Shown one piece after another: positions 21,161 to 29,170 of a stretch of DNA of 34,581 bases. This stretch comes from Lentisphaerota bacterium (GTDB lineage Bacteria > Verrucomicrobiota > Kiritimatiellia > PWTM01). Location of the stretch: assembly GCA_016873715.1 (NCBI GenBank), contig VGWF01000045.1, positions 1 through 34,581 on the forward strand, given 5' to 3'. The translations under genes and the position numbers were made by a program. Numbering within the stretch: position 1 is the first letter of the stretch; each line of letters starts with the position of its first letter. Below the pieces are notes generated by a model. It was not told the origin of the DNA. It did not search any database and was given only the letters and a program-made list of their open reading frames with translations.

Positions 21161-22530
21161 ATGACGATCCCGCATCCTCGTTTCCTTCGCGTCGGCCTGG
21201 CGGCCCTCGCGGCCGCCGCCCTGGCCCGGGGCCTCGCCGGGTGCGACACCGGCCCCGGCGGGGACGGCCAGATCCGGGTGTCGACCGATCCGCCCGAGGC
21301 GGCCATCACGTGCAACGGCGTCGCGGCGGAGGCCTCGCCGACCACGATCACGCGCCTGCTTCCGGGCACGTACCTGATCGTCGCGGAGAAGCCGGGCTAC
21401 CAGCCGGCGCGCAAGTCGGTCTCGATCCTGGAGGGCGGGCGCGGCTCCGTGGACCTGAAACTCGAGCCCGCCTTCGGGCTGGTCCTCGTCGACTCGAAGC
21501 CGCAGGGCGCCGACGTCCACGTCGACGGCGCCTTCCGGGGCCGCACGCCGTTCTTCATGACCGACCTTGTCCCCGGAACCCACCGCTTCGCGTTCTCGCT
21601 GGCCGGCCACCTGAACCGCGAGGTGGAGGAGATCGTGGCCGACCGGGTCCCGCGCAAGGTCCTCGCCGAGCTGCCGACGAACGCCGGCAAGTTGATGGTC
21701 CGGTCGACGCCTCCCGGCGCGGCCGTCCGCCTGAACGGCGTCGACCGCGGCAAGACCCCGCTCGAGATCACCGATGCCCCGTCCGGCGAGAACACCGTCG
21801 AGATCCTGATGGACGGCTACAAGCCCCTCACCGAGAAGGTCGCCGTCCAGGCCCAGGAGACCAAGGAGGTGGCCGGGGTTCTCCAGGCGATCCCGACGAC
21901 GCTGCAGATCGTCTCCATCCCGCCGGGCGCGCGCATCTACGTCAACAACCAGTTCCGCGGCGAGGCCCCGGTGACGCTGACCGACCTGCCGCCGGGCGAG
22001 CAGCGGCTGCGGGCCGAACTGGCCGGCTTCGAGACCGCCGCGCGCTCCGTCTCGCTGCTCCAGCAGAGCGCGGTCGTCGAGGAGTTCCGCATGCAGAAGA
22101 ACAGCGGGAAGATCGTCGTCGTCAGCGATCCGCCCGGCGCGAAGGTCTTTCTCAATGGCGAGGAGAGGGGCGTGACGGTCGCCCCCGCCACCGGGCTGGT
22201 CTCGGAGCCGTTCGAGATTTCATCGACCTGCTACCCCCGGGCGCCTACACGATCCAGCTGCACCGGACGGGCTACGGCCACACCCCGAAGAGCGTCACGG
22301 TGGCGCCGAACGCGGTGGTCGACCTCCACGAGAAGATGGTCCGCCGCTTCGTCCCGGACACGCGGATCCGCATGCGGATGGAGAGCGGCGGCGAGATCGT
22401 GCGCGAGGGCATGATGCTCCGGAAGATGCCCGACGGAACGATCGAGCTTCAGCTCGACACGGGCACCATCATGAAGATCCCGCAGGCGCAGATCGTCGCG
22501 ATCGAACCGCTCAAGGCGGGTCCCAACTGA
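21161..22530 (+). CDS. PEGA-repeat lipoprotein, one-base frameshift near 22216
   Basis: A lipoprotein with signal ending LARGLAGC (lipobox, Cys28), then five PEGA-type repeats of about 70 residues: [64 protein letters not shown] and [20 protein letters not shown] repeats are extracellular beta-sandwich modules often found in surface or peptidoglycan-associated proteins. The fifth repeat is split: the frame from 21161 reads to ...GLVSEPFE and then goes off, while the frame one base away continues [21 protein letters not shown] to the stop at 22530. One base appears missing after 22216; restoring it gives 456 residues. The C-terminal 55 residues form a small separate module ([19 protein letters not shown]). 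It follows the FHA gene closely, so the two probably act together at the envelope. Its last 20 bases overlap the converging DUF192 gene. Confidence 0.88.
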
Positions 22531-22870
22531 CCCGGTCGCCCGGGGCGACGGCCCCGGCGGCCATCCACCCGGCGGCGACCTCCAGCACGTCGTGCGCCCC
22601 CGGGCCTCCGAACGCCAGCCTCCACGGCCTCACGCCGCGGATCACCCGCACGACGATGCCGTCGGCACCCAGGAACACCAGGTCGAGCGGGAACCGCATG
22701 AAGAAGGTGTGGACGTCCCCGCAGGACCGGATGCGAAGGCCCTCGCCGGGGTCGAGCCGCGCCCGCCCCATCAGGCCGAGGGCTCGCGCCAGGAAGCCCC
22801 GCGCCGTCGAAACCCGGGATACGAGCACCGCGCCCCGGCACATCGCGCGCGCCAAGCCGTCCGGCGGCAT
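22511..22870 (-). CDS. DUF192 family protein
   Basis: A 119-residue protein of the DUF192 family, function unknown. The defining segments are present: [20 protein letters not shown], the central [20 protein letters not shown] (in family members H/TxFMxxxIDvxFld) and a C-terminal [18 protein letters not shown]. No signal peptide is evident although many family members have one. ATG 22870 shares its last base position with the parB stop (TGATG), so it is translated coupled to parB. Its end overlaps the end of the PEGA gene on the opposite strand by 20 bases. Confidence 0.87.
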   Translation of the reverse strand: MPPDGLARAMCRGAVLVSRVSTARGFLARALGLMGRARLDPGEGLRIRSCGDVHTFFMRFPLDLVFLGADGIVVRVIRGVRPWRLAFGGPGAHDVLEVAAGWMAAGAVAPGDRVSWDPP

Positions 22871-23951
22871 CAGAACTCCTCGGTGAGGCCGAGGATCAGC
22901 ATGAGGCGGTCGAGGTCGTCGCCCGTGTAGAACTCGATCTCGATCCGGCCCTTCGCCTTGCGGCCGTTGGCCAGGGTGCGCGAGGGCGTGATGCGGACGG
23001 CGCTTCCCAGCTTCTGCTTGAGCCGCTCCTCGATGTCCTTCACGTGCGGTGCGGGAACGTCCGATTGGGCCGACCGGCGGCGGCGGGGTCCGCGGCGGAT
23101 CCGCTCGACCGCCTTCTCGATCTCGCGGACCGACCAGCCCTCCTTCACGGACTGGCGCGCCAGCGACTCCATCTCCAGCGGGATCGAGAGTCCGAGCAGG
23201 ACCTTGGCGTGTTTCCTCGCGGACCGACCAGCCCTCCTTCACGGACTGGCGCGCCAGCGACTCCATCTCCAGCGGGATCGAGAGCCCGAGCAGGACCTTG
23301 GCGTGTCCGACCGAGAGGCGGCCGTCCTCGATCATCGAGCGGACCGGGTCGGGAAGCCCGAGCAGGCGGAGGGCGTTCGCGACCGAGGCCCGTCCCTTCC
23401 CGACGCGCTCGGCGACCTGCTCCTGGGTGAGCTGGAACCGCTCGGCGAGCATCCGGTAGCCCTCGGCCTCCTCGATCGGGTCGAGATCCTCGCGCTGGAG
23501 GTTCTCGATCAGCGCCAGTTCCAGCGCCTCGCGATCGGAGACCGCCATCAGCCGCACCGGCACCTCGGCCAGGCCGGCGGCCACCGCGGCGCGAAGGCGC
23601 CGTTCGCCGGCGATGAGTTCGAATCCGTCGCCCGCCGCGCGGACGAGGAGCGGTTGGAGGACCCCGCGCTCGCGGACCGACTGGACCAGTTCATCCAGGC
23701 GCGCGGACGAGGAGCGGTTGGAGGACCCCGCGCTCGCGGACCGACTGGACCAGTTCATCCAGGGGCTCGGCCCGGAACGTCCGTCGCGGCTGCCAGACCC
23801 CGGTGCGGACCGAGCCCACGGGCACCCGGCGGACCTCCGAAGGCGGGGCGGCGGGCTCCGGTCGCGGATCGCCCGCGGCGGCCGCGACGGCGCTCGCCTT
23901 CGGAATCAGCGCGCCCAATCCCCTGCCCAATCCGCCCGGCTTTCCGGCCAT
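22870..23951 (-). CDS. parB: Chromosome-partitioning protein ParB, interrupted by two duplications
   Basis: ParB binds parS sites near the origin and spreads as a CTP-dependent clamp. The ATG at 23951 gives the signature N-terminus [13 protein letters not shown], followed by [21 protein letters not shown], the CTP-binding [28 protein letters not shown], the helix-turn-helix [21 protein letters not shown] and a C-terminal dimerisation segment. As given, the frame changes twice, at direct duplications of period 64 (23636-23763) and 94 (23122-23306). Removing one copy of each leaves 924 bases, exactly 308 codons, and a normal 307-residue ParB. I therefore treat it as one gene. parA is not next to it in this window. 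It lies after asd and before the DUF192 gene on the same strand. Confidence 0.93.
23122..23306. repeat. Direct duplication, period 94 bp, inside parB
   Basis: A 91-base segment at 23122-23212 recurs at 23216-23306 with a three-base spacer (TTC). There is one mismatch (T at 23191 against C at 23285), synonymous in the parB frame (Gly GGA/GGG). The period is 1 modulo 3, so parB is thrown out of frame. Confidence 0.95.
23636..23763. repeat. Exact tandem duplication, 64 bp, inside parB
   Basis: 23636-23699 and 23700-23763 are identical and directly abutting. Each encodes the [20 protein letters not shown] block of ParB, but in different frames. One copy is surplus to the protein. Confidence 0.96.
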
Positions 23952-23959
23952 AAGCGATG

Positions 23960-24178
23960 CATCCCCCACCCGCCCCCGCGGCGGAACCGGTGGCACCCTG
24001 CGCGAATCCGCCGGTTCCGTCAAGCCCGCGCCGGCGGGGCGGACGGCGGTCCTCAGCGAAGGCCATCCCCCACCCGCCCCCGCGGCGGAACCGGTGGCAC
24101 CCTGCGCGAATCCGCCGGTTCCGTCAAGCCCGCGCCGGCGGGGCGGCGCGGGGCGGGCGGCGGTCCTCAGCGAAGGCC
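23960..24178. repeat. Duplicated asd-parB intergenic segment, period 104 bp
   Basis: 83 bases at 23960-24042 are repeated without mismatch at 24064-24146. A further 20 bases, including the last codons of asd, recur at 24045-24064 and 24159-24178, shifted by ten bases. Each main copy contains GGAACCGG and CCGGTTCC arms 20 bases apart (23983-24018 and 24087-24122). This non-coding duplication accounts for most of the 215-base gap between asd and parB. No gene is seen in the gap. Confidence 0.92.
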
Positions 24179-25180
24179 GCGGCGGACCATCTCCTCCGCG
24201 ATCTGGATGGCATTCTGGGCGGCGCCCTTCCAGATGTTGTCGCCGGCGCACCACAGAGCCAGGCCGTTCTCCACGGTCGGATCGCGGCGGATGCGGCCGA
24301 CGATGACGTCGTACCGCCCCGAGGCATCGACCGGCATCGGGTAGACCGCCTTCTTCGGCTCGTCCGCAACGACCACGCCCGGCTCCTTCGCCAGCAGGTC
24401 GCGCGCCTGCTCCGGGGAGAGCGGCCGCTCGAACTCGGCGTTGATCGAGATGCTGTGCCCGTTGAAGACCGGCACGCGCACGCAGGTGGTGCAGACGCGG
24501 ATCGACCCGTCGCCGAGGATCTTGTGCGTCTCCCGGCGCATCTTGATCTCCTCGGTGCTCTCGCCCGAGTCGTCCTTGAACGACCCGACTGACGGGATCA
24601 GGTTGAACGCGATCGTGTGCGGGTAGACCTCGCGCACGGGCGGCGTTCCGGCGGCCCACGCGCGGGCCTGGGCCTCGAGTTCCTTCACCGCGGCGCTGCC
24701 GGTGCCCGAGACGGCCTGGTAGGTGCTGGCCACCAGGCGGCGCAGCTTCGCGGCGCGGTGCAGCGCGGCCAGCGGCATCAGCGCGATGATCGTGCTGCAG
24801 TTCGGGTTCGCGATGAATCCCTGGTGCCCGGCGAGGGCGTCGCCGTTGATCTCGGGGATCACGAGGGGGACGCGGGGGTCCATCCGGAAGTCATCGCCGT
24901 TGTCGATGACGACCGCGCCGCGGCGGACCGCCTCCCACCCCAGCGTCTGCGAGGCGCCCTTGTCGCCCTCCGTGCCGGCGAAGAACGCGAAATCGACGCC
25001 GTCGAAGGCTTCCGCCACCGCCGGGACCACCTCGTAGTCCACCCCGTCGATCGTCTCGGTCCGCGCGCGACGCGCGAGGATCTTCATCGACTTCGCCGGG
25101 AAGTTCCGCGCCCTGAGCAGGCGCACCATCTCCGTGCCCACGGCCCCGACACCGACCACCACCACCGAATAACTCTTCAT
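24167..25180 (-). CDS. asd: Aspartate-semialdehyde dehydrogenase
   Basis: Asd reduces aspartyl phosphate to aspartate semialdehyde, the branch point to lysine/diaminopimelate, methionine and threonine. The 337-residue protein begins [20 protein letters not shown] (NADP-binding glycine motif), has the catalytic cysteine in [14 protein letters not shown], the [14 protein letters not shown] segment and [20 protein letters not shown] with the catalytic histidine. The ATG at 25180 lies one base after the leuB stop, so the two are co-transcribed. The end of the gene is included in a duplicated segment that extends into the gap before parB. Confidence 0.95.
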   Translation of the reverse strand: MKSYSVVVVGVGAVGTEMVRLLRARNFPAKSMKILARRARTETIDGVDYEVVPAVAEAFDGVDFAFFAGTEGDKGASQTLGWEAVRRGAVVIDNGDDFRMDPRVPLVIPEINGDALAGHQGFIANPNCSTIIALMPLAALHRAAKLRRLVASTYQAVSGTGSAAVKELEAQARAWAAGTPPVREVYPHTIAFNLIPSVGSFKDDSGESTEEIKMRRETHKILGDGSIRVCTTCVRVPVFNGHSISINAEFERPLSPEQARDLLAKEPGVVVADEPKKAVYPMPVDASGRYDVIVGRIRRDPTVENGLALWCAGDNIWKGAAQNAIQIAEEMVRRGLR

Positions 25181-25181
25181 G

Positions 25182-26243
25182 CTACACCCGCTCCGCGACC
25201 AGGTCGCCGACCTCGGTCGTTCCGTAGCCCATGCGGCCGGCGGCGAGGCTCTTGAGCTTGCCGGCCGTGACATCCATGACCGCCTTCTCGATCGCCTCCG
25301 CCGCGCGCTCCTCGCCGAGGTGCTTCATCATCATGCCGCCGGCGCAGATCGCGGCGAGCGGGTTGATGACGTTCTTGCCCGTGTACTTCGGCGCCGAGCC
25401 GCCGATCGGCTCGAACATGCTGACGCCCTCGGGATTGATGTTGCCGCCGGCGGCGATGCCCATGCCGCCCTGCGTGATGGCGCCGAGGTCCGTGATGATG
25501 TCGCCGAACATGTTGCCGGTGACGATCACGTCGAACCACTCGGGGTTCTTCACCATCCACATGCACGTCGCGTCGACGTGGTAGTACTCGCGCTTGATGT
25601 CCGGGTAATCCTTCGCGCCCATCTCGTGGAACGCGCGCTCCCAGAGGTCGTAGACGTAGGTGAGCACGTTGGTCTTGCCGCAGAGCGCCAGGGTCTTCTT
25701 CTTCCCGCGCCGGCGGGCGAGGTCGAAGGCGTAGCGCAGGCACCGGTCGACCTGGTGGCGGGAGTAGACGCTCGTCTGGATCGCGACCTCGTGCGGCGAG
25801 CCGCGCATGTTGAAGCCGCCGGCGCCCGAGTAGAGGTCGCCGGTGTTCTCGCGCACGACGACGTAGTCGATGTGCTCGGGGCCCTTGTCCTTCAACGGGC
25901 ACTCGACGCCCGGGTAGAGCTTCACCGGGCGCAGGTTGATGTACTGGTCCAAGTCGAACCGCAGCTTGAGCAGGATCCCCTTCTCGAGGATGCCGGGCTT
26001 CACGTCGGGATGGCCGATCGCGCCCAGGAGGATCGCGTCGAACTTGCGCAGTTCGTCCGCGGCGTTGGCCGGCAGCACCTCGCCCGTGCGCAGGTAGCGC
26101 TCGCCGCCGAAATCGTAGTCCTGCAGCTCCAGCTTGAACGCGTGTTTCGCCGCCGTGGCCTGGAGGACCTTCACCGCCTCCCGCGCCACCTCGGGTCCCG
26201 TCCCGTCGCCGCCGACCACCGCGATCCTGTACGTCCTGCTCAT
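25182..26243 (-). CDS. leuB: 3-isopropylmalate dehydrogenase
   Basis: A 353-residue beta-decarboxylating dehydrogenase. LeuB oxidises 3-isopropylmalate in leucine synthesis. Visible motifs are the N-terminal [52 protein letters not shown], the metal-binding [18 protein letters not shown] and [17 protein letters not shown]. The substrate loop is of the RENTxxLYxG kind that this PVC-type branch shares with isocitrate and tartrate dehydrogenases, so a related substrate cannot be excluded; sequences of this branch are usually called LeuB. ATG 26243 is preceded by GGAAGGTGA. It leads the leuB-asd-parB-DUF192 string. No leuC or leuD gene lies in the window. Confidence 0.85.
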   Translation of the reverse strand: MSRTYRIAVVGGDGTGPEVAREAVKVLQATAAKHAFKLELQDYDFGGERYLRTGEVLPANAADELRKFDAILLGAIGHPDVKPGILEKGILLKLRFDLDQYINLRPVKLYPGVECPLKDKGPEHIDYVVVRENTGDLYSGAGGFNMRGSPHEVAIQTSVYSRHQVDRCLRYAFDLARRRGKKKTLALCGKTNVLTYVYDLWERAFHEMGAKDYPDIKREYYHVDATCMWMVKNPEWFDVIVTGNMFGDIITDLGAITQGGMGIAAGGNINPEGVSMFEPIGGSAPKYTGKNVINPLAAICAGGMMMKHLGEERAAEAIEKAVMDVTAGKLKSLAAGRMGYGTTEVGDLVAERV

Positions 26244-26353
26244 GATTCACCTTCCATGCCCCTCCGCGGGGACCATCCCTCCGCGGAACCGGGCCGCGCA
26301 TGATAGCGGACCGTCCGCCGGGCCGCAATCCCGCCGCGGGACGGAATCCGGGA

Positions 26354-26381
26354 TGGACACCGCCCGCCGCAATCGTAGACT
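26354..26381 (+). promoter_or_regulatory. Candidate promoter for a leaderless transcript
   Basis: TGGACA (26354-26359), a 16-base spacer and TAGACT (26376-26381) place the expected start site about seven bases later, at 26388, which is the first base of the GTG start codon of the next gene. The pair matches the pntAA promoter in spacer and -10. Pattern evidence only. Confidence 0.45.
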
Positions 26382-26387
26382 TGAAGG

Positions 26388-27596
26388 GTGACACGGGCGC
26401 TCGCCATCGCAGGGGCCGGGGCCGTGCTGGCGGCTGCCATCCCGGCGGCGGGCCAGGCGCCGGCCGCCCCCGCGCCCCCCCCGCCCGCCGTTCCGGCGCC
26501 CGCCGCCACCAACGGCGCGCCGGCGAAGCCCGCGCCGTTCCCCGCCGAGGCGGAGAAGAGCCGCGAGGCGTTCGAGGCCCGGATCCGGGACATGGACCGG
26601 CGCGCGGCGCAGCTCGCCAAGACCCTCGGCGCGGCCTACGCCGCCCTGCTGAAGGATCTCCGGAACTCGCTCCAGATTGCCGGCCGGGTCCGCGACATGG
26701 CCCTCGTGCACGACGAAATGGCCCGGTACGCGAAGGAGCAGACCATCCCCGCCGCCGACGTCATCAAGGAGCCGCCGGAGCTGCGGAAGATCGTCGAGCA
26801 GCTGGCCACGCAGGCGCGCGACGAAACCCATGCCAACGAGATCGAGGTCGTCGATGCCGCCGCCCGGCACCTGCAGACCCTCGGCTCGCTGGCCGTTCAG
26901 ATGACGCTCGGCGACAAGGCCGGCGTCCAGGGCGCGGTGGAGGCCGAACGCGACCGCGTCATCACCCACCCCCGCCTTCGGGCCGCCCTCGCCCTGAGCG
27001 CGGCCGTTCCCAACCGCTCCGTCCTCGGCCCGGCCGCCGCCGAGGCCCCTCCCGTCGACACGGCCCTGGAGATCCGGAAGCTCCGCATGTACTCGCCCGC
27101 CGGGGAGGACGCGGGACGCGTGATGAGCTACTCGATCGACGCGGCCATGTGGGAGGACCGGTCCCGCATGTACCAAAGCAAGACGGCGGGATCGCCGAAA
27201 CTCGGCCAGTCCGAGACCCTGTCCGGCCCCGTCGCCTACAAGATCCGCCTGACGGTCTCCTGCCGGAATCGCGAGGTGCCGCCGGACTGCCGGCTCGTGA
27301 TCGAGTACTTCCGCCGTTCCCTGACCGATGGCGACAAGTCCTACCTGTCGTCCGAGGAACTCAAGCTGCCGCCGATCGCGCGCAACGAGAACCGCACCTT
27401 CGAGATCAAGGGCGTCGAGACGACCCAGTCCGAGACGAAGTCCACGACGCTGTACGGGAGCAACCGGACCCTGTCCGGCTACGAACTGCACGGCATCATC
27501 GTCAGCCTGCTCGACCCGTCCGGCAAGGTCATGCTGCAGCGCTTCACGCCTCAGTCGCTGGGCAAGGACGCCGTCCCGACGCCGGGGAAGCGCTGA
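26388..27596 (+). CDS. Secreted protein of unknown function
   Basis: A 402-residue protein I do not recognise. The N-terminus is a signal peptide (ALAIAGAGAVLAAAIPAAGQA), followed by a Pro/Ala linker (about residues 22-50) and a helical, likely coiled-coil region (about 55-165; EKSREAFEARIRDMDRRAAQL onward). The C-terminal part (about 220-395) is beta-rich: YKIRLTVSCRNREVPPDCRLVIEYF, FEIKGVETTQSETKSTTL and LHGIIVSLLDPSGKVMLQRF suggest a beta-sandwich. No catalytic motif is visible. The GTG start abuts GAAGG with no spacing, which does not work as a normal ribosome-binding site; a promoter candidate just upstream suggests a leaderless message. It is divergent from leuB and converges with pgk. 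Confidence 0.8.
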   Translation: MTRALAIAGAGAVLAAAIPAAGQAPAAPAPPPPAVPAPAATNGAPAKPAPFPAEAEKSREAFEARIRDMDRRAAQLAKTLGAAYAALLKDLRNSLQIAGRVRDMALVHDEMARYAKEQTIPAADVIKEPPELRKIVEQLATQARDETHANEIEVVDAAARHLQTLGSLAVQMTLGDKAGVQGAVEAERDRVITHPRLRAALALSAAVPNRSVLGPAAAEAPPVDTALEIRKLRMYSPAGEDAGRVMSYSIDAAMWEDRSRMYQSKTAGSPKLGQSETLSGPVAYKIRLTVSCRNREVPPDCRLVIEYFRRSLTDGDKSYLSSEELKLPPIARNENRTFEIKGVETTQSETKSTTLYGSNRTLSGYELHGIIVSLLDPSGKVMLQRFTPQSLGKDAVPTPGKR

Positions 27597-27614
27597 CCAG
27601 GATCCAACGAGCCG

Positions 27615-27671
27615 CGCCCCGCCCCCGGCATCCGGCGGATGGGTCCGCCATGGGATGCCGGCTGCGGGGCG
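27615..27671. terminator. Long three-part hairpin between the secreted protein gene and pgk
   Basis: Nested arms pair: CGCCCCGC/GCGGGGCG (outer, 8 bp), CCGGCATCC/GGATGCCGG (middle, 9 bp) and GGCGGA/TCCGCC around TGGG (inner, 6 bp), with only small internal loops. It lies 18 bases after one stop and 17 bases after the other, as expected for a shared terminator. Confidence 0.75.
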
Positions 27672-27688
27672 CCGGAGGCCGGTCGCCG

Positions 27689-28945
27689 TTACCGGTCCGT
27701 CAGCGCGACGACGCCCGGCAGGGCCTTGCCCTCAAGGAACTCGAGGCTCGCGCCGCCGCCGGTGCTGATGTGCGTCATCTTCGCCGCGAGTCCGCTCTTG
27801 TTCACCGCCGCGACGCTGTCGCCGCCGCCGATGATGCTGAGGCACTTCGTCGCGGCGATCGCCTTCGCCATCGCCATGGTGCCGCCGGCGAACGGGGCCA
27901 TCTCGAAGCAGCCCATCGGGCCGTTCCAGACCACCGTCTTCGCCCGGGCGATCTCGTCGCAGAAGAGCGCGGTGCTCCTCGGCCCGATGTCGAGGGCCAT
28001 CCAGCCGTCCTTGATCCCCGCTTCGCCGACCGTTTCGGTCGCGGCCGCGGCGTCGAACTTGTCGGCGATGACGTGGTCGACCGGCAGCAGCAGCTTCACT
28101 CCCTTCGCCGCCGCCTTCGCGAGGATCTCCTTCGCGAGGTCGGCCTTGTCCTCCTCGACCAGGCTCTTGCCGGTCGGAAGGCCCTTGGCGCGGTAGAACG
28201 TGTAGGCCATCGCGCCGCCGATGATCAGCGAGTTCACCTTCTCGAGCAGGTTCGTGATGACGTTGACCTTGTCGCTGACCTTGGCGCCGCCGAGAATGGC
28301 GACGAACGGCCTCTCGGGGCTGGCCAGCGCCCGGCCGAGGTAGTCGATCTCCTTCTCCATCAGGAAGCCCGCCACGTTCCGCTTGTAGAACTTGCAGACC
28401 AGCGCCGTGGACGAGTGGGCGCGGTGCGCGGAGCCGAACGCGTCGTTGATGAAGATCTCGCCGTCGCCGAGCGGGGCGAGCTTCTCGGCCAGTTCGGCCT
28501 GCTTCTTCTTCATCTCGGCCTTGGCGGCCTTCTTCTCCTCGTCCGTCGCCGTGTCGGGCAGCTTGGCCTTGCCCTCGTCGGCGTAGAACCGGGTGTTCTC
28601 GACGACCATGACCTCGCCGGGCTTGAGCGCCCGGGCCATCGCGACCGTCTCCGCGCCGATGCAGTCCGACCCGAACTTGACCGGCATGCCCAGAAGCTCG
28701 GCGAGCTTGTCGGCCGCGGGCTTCAGGCTGAAGGCGGCCTCGAACCCCTTGCCCTTCGGCCGGCCGAGGTGGCTCATCAGGACCAGCGCCCCGCCCTTCT
28801 CGAGAACGTACCGGATGGTCGGCAGCGCGGCGCGGATGCGCGTGTCGTCGGCGACCTTGCCGTCCTTGATCGGCACGTTGAAGTCCACGCGGCTCAACAC
28901 CCGCCGCCCCGCCACGTCCACATCGCGAACCGTGAGCTTGTTCAT
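27689..28945 (-). CDS. pgk: Phosphoglycerate kinase
   Basis: Pgk converts 1,3-bisphosphoglycerate and ADP to 3-phosphoglycerate and ATP. The 418-residue protein shows RVDFNVPIKDGKVADDTRI, LMSHLGRPKG, VVENTRFY (normally LLENvRF), FINDAFGSAHRAHSS, ILGGAKVSDKV, VVWNGPMGCFE and the ATP-site GGGDSVAAV. The N-domain has an unusual charged, lysine-rich insertion after the ENTRFY motif (about residues 125-160), making the protein some 20 residues longer than typical. ATG 28945 has an AGGAG site. It lies on the same strand as gapA, but the HzsA-like gene separates them in the opposite orientation. Confidence 0.97.
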   Translation of the reverse strand: MNKLTVRDVDVAGRRVLSRVDFNVPIKDGKVADDTRIRAALPTIRYVLEKGGALVLMSHLGRPKGKGFEAAFSLKPAADKLAELLGMPVKFGSDCIGAETVAMARALKPGEVMVVENTRFYADEGKAKLPDTATDEEKKAAKAEMKKKQAELAEKLAPLGDGEIFINDAFGSAHRAHSSTALVCKFYKRNVAGFLMEKEIDYLGRALASPERPFVAILGGAKVSDKVNVITNLLEKVNSLIIGGAMAYTFYRAKGLPTGKSLVEEDKADLAKEILAKAAAKGVKLLLPVDHVIADKFDAAAATETVGEAGIKDGWMALDIGPRSTALFCDEIARAKTVVWNGPMGCFEMAPFAGGTMAMAKAIAATKCLSIIGGGDSVAAVNKSGLAAKMTHISTGGGASLEFLEGKALPGVVALTDR

Positions 28946-29170
28946 CCTGTCATCTCCTGGTCATGTTGCCGGGACACCCGGCGCGATTCCCTGCCCGATC
29001 GCCGGCCTGAAATTCCGCGACAGGTATCATGAGCGTCCCCCTCTGTCCAGCCGACCGCGGCCTCGAGGCCATGGGCGGGGCGGCGGTGTTCCCGGCGGCG
29101 GCGACGAGGCGCGCCATGGGCCGGCAGAATGGTCTTGCGCCCGGGCGTTGGCATGGACAGGGTACGTGGC
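28946..29170. other. Divergent intergenic gap, no gene seen
   Basis: 225 bases between the divergent pgk and HzsA-related genes. Apart from the pgk ribosome-binding site and a small hairpin in its leader (GCCGGG-ACA-CCCGGC, 28968-28982), I see no convincing promoter pair. Open frames through it are continuations of shadow frames. Confidence 0.5.

Noticed and set aside
23122-24178. CRISPR array or minisatellite
   Set aside because: Only two copies each, different units at each site, no regular spacers, and most lie inside a conserved gene.
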